From the NCBI GenBank assembly GCA_025450495.1, contig JANWHI010000087.1, positions 9,611-73,610 on the forward strand: DNA of 64,000 bases, in the 5' to 3' direction. The position numbers and the translations under genes were made by a program. The DNA comes from Candidatus Dormiibacter sp. Lineage in GTDB: Bacteria > Chloroflexota > Dormibacteria > UBA8260. Position 1 is the first letter of the stretch. Each line of letters begins with the position of its first letter. The notes beneath the pieces are model-generated. The model was given only the letters and a program-made list of their open reading frames with translations, was not told the DNA's origin and made no database searches. This document shows, one piece after another, positions 53,321 to 59,839 of this stretch.

Positions 53321-53350
53321 TTGACATTCACTACTCGAAGATTGTCCTAT
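53321..53350 (+). promoter_or_regulatory. Sigma-70-like promoter for BNR-repeat secreted protein
   Basis: TTGACA (53321-53326) and TCCTAT (53345-53350) with an 18-nt spacer, 72 nt before the chosen ATG. The surrounding AT-rich stretch stands out from the GC-rich background. Confidence 0.55.
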
Positions 53351-53421
53351 TTGGCGCGTTCGACCGATCAGACAGTTTCCTGGGCTTCGGGAAGGAAGTC
53401 CAGGTATGTGGAGGGCGATGG

Positions 53422-56007
53422 ATGCCTGGCACTTCGAAAAGGCGCACTCGCGCGTCGATCCTCGGCGTCACCGGGGTCGCGACACTGGCAGCGACGCTGT
53501 TCAGTGTGTACCCGGCGGGGGCCACGTCGCCCTCTGTCCAGGCGGGCGTCGGCGCGCATAGTGCTGAGGCCTTCAGCCCGGCTGAGCTCAGCGCGTACGG
53601 CTACGAAAGGACCGCACCTGCGCTCAGCGTCTCCGGGCAGGCGCTGGCGTCGGCTGAGGCGCAGTCAGCGCAGATGCGTTCGGTCGGAGGCTCCTGGACG
53701 CAGCTGACCACCAACCCCGACAACGGCCAGCCGGCCGGCTACAACGACCTGGTCTGGTCCAACATCGGTGCCGGGTTCCGCAACGTCTCGGGGCGGGTCA
53801 CCGCGCTGGCATCGCAGGGACACACGCTGTATCTGGGCGCAGCGGACGGCGGCGTGTGGAAGTCCACCAACAAGGGCACGACCTGGACTCCGATCGGGGA
53901 CAAGCTCCCGACGCTCTCCGTCGGCGCCCTGGCAGTCAACCCAGCCGACAACTCGCTCTGGGTGGGCCTTGGCGAGGCCAACACGAACGCCGACTCGTAC
54001 GCCGGTCAGGGCGTGTTCCGCTCCGCGAGCGGTAACGCCAGCTGGGCCCGTGTCGGTGGCACCGAGCTCTCCGGATTCACGATGTACAAGGTCCTGTTCG
54101 ATGGCGCTGGGCACGTCTACGCGGCCACCAGCGGTGGGCTGTGGAAACGCAGCGCGAACAACCTCACCTCGCCGTGGACGCTGGTCTTCAGGCCAGACTT
54201 CATCCCCCCGTACCGCACAACGTTCGTCACCGACGTGCAGGTGGCGCCGGGGAGCGGCGGAGCCACGGTCCTTGCCGCTGATGGATGGCGGGGAGGCACC
54301 AGCGCGGCCGATACCGCCAACAACGGCTTCTACGTCTCGACAACTGGTGGAACGAGCGGCTCGTTCAGCAAGATCAATCCCACAGGCGACATCATCGCGA
54401 ATGACATCGGGCGCACCACGTTCGCATACGCCGCGGACGGCTCCAAGCTATACGCGGTCGTGGAGTCGTCGTCCCAGCTCAATCTGCAAGGGGTGTTCGT
54501 CTCGAGCAACGGCACACCGGCCGGACCGTGGACGCTCATCGCTGACTCGAACAAGCTGTGCAACTCCGGTTCCGCGTGCCAAACCGCCGTCCCCCCGGGT
54601 CTCCAGGCCTGGTACAACCAGTACCTCATCGTCGATCCGGCCGACCCCAACCACGTGATCCTCGGCCTCGAGGAGACCTTCCAGTCGTTCAACGCCGGCT
54701 CCACTTGGACGACGATCAACCCGTACTGGAACCTCAGCTTCAAGTGCGACTATCCCTTGGACGCACCGACATGTCCGCCGGTGACCCACCCCGATCAGCA
54801 CGCCGTGATGATCGTCGGTGGCACCCTCTACATCGGCAATGACGGCGGCGCGTACTCTCGTCCGCTCGAGGACAAAGCGCCGATGGGTGACTGGACCGAC
54901 CTCAACAACACGCTGCACACCCTGCAGTACTACGACGCCCAGGCCGGCGCAGTGCGCGATGCCCAAGCCAAGTCGCAGGGCCATGGCGGCAACAACCAGG
55001 CCAACAACGGCAACAACGTGGCTGTCTGGGGCGGCCTGCAGGATAACGGCACCACAGTCCTGTATCCAGGAGCCGCGCAGACGATCACGCCCGCAGGCGG
55101 TGACGGCGGTTACGTCATCGTCAACCCGAACAACGCTCAGGACATGCTGGGCGAGTACGTGGACCTGAACACGTACCTGACCACCGATGGCGGACACAAC
55201 TTCAGCACCGTGTCGCCCGCCTGCGCCCAGGCGCTGCTGCAGCCGATCGTGGGCTGTGATCCCAGTCCTCGCTTCATCGCCCCACTGGCGACCGACGTCA
55301 ACAACCCGAACCACTGGGTGATCGGCGGGAGGTTCGTGTGGAACGACACCGAGTCGTGGTCGACGGTCTGCCACCAAGCCGATAAGACCACCACCCCGCC
55401 CACCCCGCAGAAGTGCGACTGGAAGAACGTCCATGACACCGGTAACGGCCGTTCGATCACCGCGATCGCAGTCAATGGCAAGACCATCTACGCCGCGTGG
55501 TGCGGCGGCGGCTGCAACCCCGGCGGGGCGACTGCGTTCTCGTCGGGCATCGACACCAACTATGGCGGGACCTGGCACACGATCTCAGCGTCGAACCTGC
55601 CCAACCGCTTCATCCAGGGATTGACGGTGGACAGTGATCATCCGGGCCACGTGTTCGCGACCTACAACGGGTACTCGCGGCGCTGGATCCCAGGCGGCGG
55701 CGTCGGCCACGTGTTCGAGTCCAGGAACGGCGGCGTGTCGTTCACCGACATCTCGGGGAATCTCCCCGACGTGCCGAGCGACGCATTGGTCTATACGAAT
55801 GACAAGCTCGCGCTTGGCACCGACATCGGGGCGTTCATCGCCGACGCGGGACAGGGCAGCAGCACCCAGTGGTCGCGGCTGGGCACCAACCTGCCGAACA
55901 CCTCGTTGAACAACCTCAGGCTCAATCCCGACGGCCAGACGCTGCTCGCGGCGACGCACGGCCGCGGGCTCTGGACCTTCCGTCTGTCCGACAACAACAA
56001 CCACTAG
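53422..56007 (+). CDS. Secreted beta-propeller (BNR/Asp-box-like repeat) protein
   Basis: An 861-residue secreted protein. ATG at 53422 follows GGAGGG and begins a signal peptide (about residues 1-34, cleavage near PAGATS). The rest is a repeated beta-propeller: Asp-box-like loops such as VWKSTNKGTTW, YLTTDGGHNF and ESRNGGVSF recur, as in sortilin/VPS10 and sialidase-like propellers. No sialidase arginine triad is evident, so catalytic activity is doubtful. It may bind polysaccharide or other surface ligands. It has its own promoter and a strong terminator, hence a single-gene unit. Confidence 0.82.
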   Translation: MPGTSKRRTRASILGVTGVATLAATLFSVYPAGATSPSVQAGVGAHSAEAFSPAELSAYGYERTAPALSVSGQALASAEAQSAQMRSVGGSWTQLTTNPDNGQPAGYNDLVWSNIGAGFRNVSGRVTALASQGHTLYLGAADGGVWKSTNKGTTWTPIGDKLPTLSVGALAVNPADNSLWVGLGEANTNADSYAGQGVFRSASGNASWARVGGTELSGFTMYKVLFDGAGHVYAATSGGLWKRSANNLTSPWTLVFRPDFIPPYRTTFVTDVQVAPGSGGATVLAADGWRGGTSAADTANNGFYVSTTGGTSGSFSKINPTGDIIANDIGRTTFAYAADGSKLYAVVESSSQLNLQGVFVSSNGTPAGPWTLIADSNKLCNSGSACQTAVPPGLQAWYNQYLIVDPADPNHVILGLEETFQSFNAGSTWTTINPYWNLSFKCDYPLDAPTCPPVTHPDQHAVMIVGGTLYIGNDGGAYSRPLEDKAPMGDWTDLNNTLHTLQYYDAQAGAVRDAQAKSQGHGGNNQANNGNNVAVWGGLQDNGTTVLYPGAAQTITPAGGDGGYVIVNPNNAQDMLGEYVDLNTYLTTDGGHNFSTVSPACAQALLQPIVGCDPSPRFIAPLATDVNNPNHWVIGGRFVWNDTESWSTVCHQADKTTTPPTPQKCDWKNVHDTGNGRSITAIAVNGKTIYAAWCGGGCNPGGATAFSSGIDTNYGGTWHTISASNLPNRFIQGLTVDSDHPGHVFATYNGYSRRWIPGGGVGHVFESRNGGVSFTDISGNLPDVPSDALVYTNDKLALGTDIGAFIADAGQGSSTQWSRLGTNLPNTSLNNLRLNPDGQTLLAATHGRGLWTFRLSDNNNH

Positions 56008-56022
56008 CTCGTTACCGGGTGT

Positions 56023-56053
56023 GGCCGGGGGCGGTTCATCACCGCCCCCGGTC
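56023..56053. terminator. Bidirectional stem-loop between convergent genes
   Basis: CCGGGGGCGGT (56025-56035) and ACCGCCCCCGG (56041-56051) form a perfect 11-bp stem with a TCATC loop, extendable by two more pairs. It lies between the stops of the propeller gene and the small ABM-like gene and can serve both strands. Confidence 0.8.
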
Positions 56054-56061
56054 CATCACGC

Positions 56062-56361
56062 TCAGCGGCTGGGCGAGATCGCCAGGTCGACAACGTCGAA
56101 CTCGTGACGGTCGGGCTCGGCAGGAGGCTCGCCACCGGATGCCGCGAACACGCCACCAAGCACGGGGTGAACTCGTTCGTCGAGGAAGCGATCGCAGGCT
56201 TCGCGGGACTCCCAGAGATCGATGTAGCGCAGCCCGCTGCCCTCACGGACGACCGCATGGACGAGGAGCCCCTCGACGGGGTCGGTGCCGATCGCCTCCT
56301 TGAGGGTGAACCAGGTCTCGGCGGTGATCGGCAGGTCCTGGGTGAATCCGTACATGGCCAC
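56062..56361 (-). CDS. Small dimeric alpha/beta-barrel (ABM-like) protein
   Basis: A 99-residue protein resembling antibiotic-biosynthesis-monooxygenase/stress-responsive dimeric alpha-beta barrels: a first strand MAMYGFTQD, a helix TWFTLKEAIG, then strands GLLVHAVVREG and LRYIDLWESREACDRFL. Such proteins bind or oxidise small aromatic compounds or heme. The start is GTG 56361, or ATG 56355 two codons later. It is divergent from a TetR gene with a palindromic operator in between, so it is probably repressed by it. Confidence 0.65.
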   Translation of the reverse strand: MAMYGFTQDLPITAETWFTLKEAIGTDPVEGLLVHAVVREGSGLRYIDLWESREACDRFLDERVHPVLGGVFAASGGEPPAEPDRHEFDVVDLAISPSR

Positions 56362-56375
56362 GCTCGCTACTATTC

Positions 56376-56394
56376 ATCCGAGTCATGATCGGAT
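56376..56394. promoter_or_regulatory. TetR-type palindromic operator
   Basis: ATCCGA (56376-56381) and TCGGAT (56389-56394) are perfect inverted repeats with a 7-nt spacer, in the 59-nt gap between the ABM-like gene and the divergent TetR gene. The arrangement is typical for autoregulation plus control of the neighbour. Confidence 0.7.
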
Positions 56395-56420
56395 TGATAC
56401 GGTGATGCTAGGGTAGACCG

Positions 56421-57065
56421 GTGACCCGTGTCAAGCAACCACGCAAGTACGCGTCTGCCCTCAGGCAGGAGCAGGCGCGACAGACCCGGGTGCGAATCCT
56501 CGAGGCGGCTGAGCGGCTCTTCGCGGCCGGAGGCTACGCGGCGACCACCATCGAGGCCATCGCCGCCACCGCGGCGGTTGCCGTCGACACCGTGTATGCG
56601 ACCCTGGAGAGCAAGCGCGGCATCCTCTCCGCGCTGATCGGCATGCGGCTCGGCGGCGACGATCAGCCACTGGCGATGCTCGACCGGCCGGCGCCCCAGG
56701 CGATGCGGCGCGAGCCTGACCAGCGGCGGCAGTTGACCATGTTCGCCACGGACATCGCGCTGGTGATCGAGCGCATCCGCCCGGTCGACGACATCATCCG
56801 CAGCGCGTCGGCGGTCGACGAGAACGTCGCGTCGATGCGCGCGGGCATCCAGGAGGAGCGCTTTCGCAACATGCGGGTTGTCGCCGGATGGGTGGTCGCC
56901 AACGGTCCGCTGCGCAAAGGGACCAGCGTCGACGAGGCGGCCACGATCCTGTGGACGCTCACCAGCCCGGAGGTGCACCGTCAGCTGCGCGATCTTCGTG
57001 GTTGGTCGCTCGAGCGCTACCAGAGATGGCTCGTGGACACCACGCTCCGGACGCTGCTGCCGTAG
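56421..57065 (+). CDS. TetR-family transcriptional regulator
   Basis: A 214-residue TetR regulator. The DNA-binding domain (about 18-70) reads RVRILEAAERLFAAGGYAATTIEAIAATAAVAVDTVYATLESK, where VAVDTVYATLESK is the recognition-helix part. The variable C-terminal domain (about 80-214) would bind a ligand. The start is GTG at 56421, directly after the operator region. The most likely targets are itself and the ABM-like gene. Confidence 0.9.
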   Translation: MTRVKQPRKYASALRQEQARQTRVRILEAAERLFAAGGYAATTIEAIAATAAVAVDTVYATLESKRGILSALIGMRLGGDDQPLAMLDRPAPQAMRREPDQRRQLTMFATDIALVIERIRPVDDIIRSASAVDENVASMRAGIQEERFRNMRVVAGWVVANGPLRKGTSVDEAATILWTLTSPEVHRQLRDLRGWSLERYQRWLVDTTLRTLLP

Positions 57066-57371
57066 TTGAGCATTGCAGCCCACAGACCGGGAGCGATGCC
57101 GCACCGCCCCCTCTGCGTGTGACGTTGACGCGGACCGTTTAGCCCACGCCAGTCACCGTAGCCGCCGCCGGTGGTTCGGCAAGGGGGGAGGCACCACTCG
57201 GCGCGGTGGGGGAGCACCACCGTGAACGCCCGCACTGTCCCGTTCACCAGGCTCGCGCGCCTTCCTGCTTCGTCTGTTGCGCTTGCAGTGATCGGAGGCC
57301 TACCATCCGGCCACGTCCAGGCGAGGCTGGCCACCCGACCACAGGGGTGGGGTGGATGAAGGGAGGAGTCA
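57066..57371 (+). promoter_or_regulatory. Intergenic region with possible promoter
   Basis: This 306-nt gap has no convincing gene; short open frames lack ribosome sites and family resemblance. TTGCGC (57277-57282) and TACCAT (57301-57306) with an 18-nt spacer may be the promoter of the secreted protein that follows. GGGAGGAG at 57360-57367 is that gene's ribosome site. Confidence 0.4.
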
Positions 57372-59009
57372 GTGAGAACAGTCGGACTTCGCTGTCTGGC
57401 GATCGTTGTCGCCGTCGCATCCGGAACACTGATCGGCGGGGCGCAGTCGCGGGTGGCTCTGGCCGCCTCCCCGTCGGTTACTTTCTACGCGGCGAGCAGC
57501 CAGGGGGTGGCCAGCCCGGTGCGCGCCAGCGCAGCGCACAGCAGCGCCACGACCGGCGCAGCAAGCAGACGCCCGCACGGCGTCCGATCCTTCCAATCCT
57601 CCGGTGCCGCGGGCACCGCCGCCGGCAAGGTCCCCGGCGCGGTCGCGAGCGCGGCGAAGTCGAGCTCGACTCTCGTGGCCAACTTCAACGGCGTCAGCAG
57701 CCTGGACAGCCAACTCACCAACTTCAACGCGAAGTTCGAGCCGCCGGACCAGGGACTCTGCGAAGGCAACGGCTTCGTGCTCGAGCCGGTCAACTCCGCA
57801 TACAAGATCTATCACACCAACGGCAAAGCCATCGAGGGACCGTTCAACGTCAACGACCTCTTCAACGAGGGCGCCCAGGAGTTCACCAGCGATCCTCGTT
57901 GCCACTATGACCCGACGACGAACACCTGGTTCGCAGAGATCCTCTTTCTCAGCAGTGACGGCCTGCACTCTCACCAGGACATCGCGGTCAACACCACTGG
58001 TGTTCCGACCAACCTGTGGACTGAGTACCACATCGACACCACCGATCGCGGTGGCAATGGCTGCCCGTGCTTCGGCGACCAGCCCCGGATCGGCATCGAC
58101 CAGTACAACGTCTACATCAGCACCGACGAGTTCTCCATCTCCGGGCCGCAGTTCAACGGCGGGCAGCTCTTCGCGTTCTCCAAGTCCGACCTGATCGCCG
58201 CCAAGCCGGTCCACTTCGCGTTTTTCAAGAACCTCCACATTGGCGGCCAGCTGGCTCTTGCCATCGAGCCAGCCCTCAGCACTGGCACCCCCGCCGCCGA
58301 ATACTTCCTCAACTCGTTCGATCCCAACCACACCTTCGACAATCGCGTCGGGGTGTGGGCGATGACCGATCGTGAAGACATCGCCACGGGCGACGCCCCG
58401 AAGTTGTCATCGACGGTGATCACATCCGAGCCCTACGGGATGCCGGTCGGGGCACCACAGAAGGGGTCCACGAGCCTCCTCGACGCGGGGGACGACCGGA
58501 TGCAGCAGGCGCAGTACATGGGCGGCAACGTCCTCGGGGAGCTGACCACGGGGGTCACGATCGCAGGTGACAGCGGTGAGCGTGACGGCGCCGCGTGGTT
58601 CGCGGTCCACCCGACCCTGACGGGCGATCACATCGGCACCGTCACCATGGCCAACCAGGGCTACGTGGTCAAGTCCAACAGCTACCTCATCTATCCCGCA
58701 ATGCAGATGGACGCGGCGGGGCGTGCAGCGATGGTGTTCACGCAGACCAGCATGACCCGCTTCCCCAGCGCCTCGTACGCAGTCATCAACACCGGAGGGT
58801 CACAGTTCGGCCCGGTCGTCACCGCAGCGAACGGGACCGGTCCCTACGACCCCCTGGCCACCCGTTGGGGCGACTACTCATGGGCGGTCCTCGATCACGT
58901 CACCGATCGCTTCTGGTTGGCCATCGAATACATGCCACCGAAGTCGAGTCAGACCACAACCGGTCAACGCAACTGGGGCACTCGCGTGCTCGGGGTCAGC
59001 GTGGGCTGA
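57372..59009 (+). CDS. Secreted protein of unknown function
   Basis: A 545-residue protein I do not recognise. Residues 1-32 form a signal peptide ending VALAAS. A Ala/Ser-rich linker (about 33-100) follows, then a globular domain from about 105 with many aromatic and Asp/Gly-rich strands, including DPRCHYDPTTNTWFAE, GCPCFGDQPRIGIDQYNVYIS and TRWGDYSWAVLD. The pattern suggests a beta-propeller, with the CPCF cysteines possibly forming a disulfide. GTG at 57372 has GGAGGAG 4 nt upstream. It is flanked by its own promoter and terminator. Clustering with the secreted proteins at 49002 and 53422 suggests an extracellular role. Confidence 0.75.
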   Translation: MRTVGLRCLAIVVAVASGTLIGGAQSRVALAASPSVTFYAASSQGVASPVRASAAHSSATTGAASRRPHGVRSFQSSGAAGTAAGKVPGAVASAAKSSSTLVANFNGVSSLDSQLTNFNAKFEPPDQGLCEGNGFVLEPVNSAYKIYHTNGKAIEGPFNVNDLFNEGAQEFTSDPRCHYDPTTNTWFAEILFLSSDGLHSHQDIAVNTTGVPTNLWTEYHIDTTDRGGNGCPCFGDQPRIGIDQYNVYISTDEFSISGPQFNGGQLFAFSKSDLIAAKPVHFAFFKNLHIGGQLALAIEPALSTGTPAAEYFLNSFDPNHTFDNRVGVWAMTDREDIATGDAPKLSSTVITSEPYGMPVGAPQKGSTSLLDAGDDRMQQAQYMGGNVLGELTTGVTIAGDSGERDGAAWFAVHPTLTGDHIGTVTMANQGYVVKSNSYLIYPAMQMDAAGRAAMVFTQTSMTRFPSASYAVINTGGSQFGPVVTAANGTGPYDPLATRWGDYSWAVLDHVTDRFWLAIEYMPPKSSQTTTGQRNWGTRVLGVSVG

Positions 59010-59029
59010 ACCACGACCTCGGTTCGCGC

Positions 59030-59058
59030 GGCACACGCTCCACGGTGGGGCGTGTGCC
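59030..59058 (+). terminator. Stem-loop after secreted protein gene
   Basis: GGCACACGC (59030-59038) pairs perfectly with GCGTGTGCC (59050-59058); three more pairs (TCC with GGG) leave a 5-nt ACGGT loop. It starts 21 nt after the stop. No U-tract follows. Confidence 0.75.
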
Positions 59059-59133
59059 CGTGAAGCCGGGACATGGCCACGGTGCTATATACAGTTGTCA
59101 CAGGCCCCGCGGTGATCGATAGGAGTCAGCAAA

Positions 59134-59523
59134 ATGGCCGGGCGCGATCCAACCACCTCGCATCCCGAAGACCTCCCGTGGAACGACGTCCCGGCCGACA
59201 GCGATGTCGTGTTGGGCACCGAGGAGCCTGATCCCGCCGAGGTAGAGGGCGACGAGGGCGAGGAGGTGGACGTCTCCAGACCTGCCCGTCTGGACGCCGA
59301 CGAGTACCGGCGCGACACCCTTGACCAGCGGCTCGCGGAGGAGGAACCCGACCGCGCCGCGCAGCAGCAGGAGCCCGAGCCCGGAGAGTTCCAGGCACCC
59401 GAGAGCGGCAGCGACGACCTCGCGCTCGAGACGGGAGAAGCCGACCAGGCAGAACCGGGTGAGGCTGGCGGCGAAGCCGCTGAGGACGCCGCGGTGCACA
59501 TCCGCCAGAGGGATCTTTTCTAG
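59134..59523 (+). CDS. Acidic DUF5709-like protein
   Basis: A 129-residue, strongly acidic, probably disordered protein. The core DEYRRDTLDQRLAEEEPDRA matches the conserved segment of the actinobacterial DUF5709 family, whose function is unknown. AGGAG precedes the ATG at 12 nt. GCTATATAC around 59082 may be a -10 element. The next small gene starts 11 nt downstream, so the two may form one unit. Confidence 0.75.
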   Translation: MAGRDPTTSHPEDLPWNDVPADSDVVLGTEEPDPAEVEGDEGEEVDVSRPARLDADEYRRDTLDQRLAEEEPDRAAQQQEPEPGEFQAPESGSDDLALETGEADQAEPGEAGGEAAEDAAVHIRQRDLF

Positions 59524-59533
59524 GGAAAGTCAC

Positions 59534-59809
59534 GTGATCGGAGACCGCGTCGAGATCGTCATCGACACCGGGACGGGCAGCGCGCAGACCTTTGAGATAT
59601 CCGCCACGCGCATGGGCAGACGCGTGGAGGTCACCACCTCGCGCGGGGTGGTCGAGGTCGCCGAGCTCACCCGCACCGGGCAGCCGGTGCGTGTCGGTCG
59701 CTTCATGGCATCGCGGGTCATCGCGGTCGTCGAACATCCCTCTGCCGACAGCGGCGACAGCCCGGCTCGGCGCCGCACGCGAGTCGAACAGGAGGAGACC
59801 CTGCTCTGA
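59534..59809 (+). CDS. Small hypothetical protein
   Basis: A 91-residue protein, not recognised. It begins with alternating strands (VIGDRVEIVIDTG, FEISATRMGRRVEVTTSRGVVEVAEL) and ends in a charged tail. The GTG start at 59534 follows GGGAAAG. The frame extends upstream through the DUF5709-like gene, but that part is shadow. It is probably co-transcribed with the DUF5709-like gene. Both could be small stress or envelope-associated proteins; nothing in the sequence settles this. Confidence 0.6.
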   Translation: MIGDRVEIVIDTGTGSAQTFEISATRMGRRVEVTTSRGVVEVAELTRTGQPVRVGRFMASRVIAVVEHPSADSGDSPARRRTRVEQEETLL

Positions 59810-59839
59810 CTCAGTCCGGTGACCGCACCGGACACCCTG

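Noticed and set aside
53422..56007. Calling the propeller protein a sialidase
   Set aside because: Asp-box-like loops are present but I could not find the arginine triad and catalytic residues expected of an active sialidase.
57171..57359. Short open frame before the secreted protein gene
   Set aside because: No ribosome site, no family resemblance, and it overlaps the likely promoter of the next gene.
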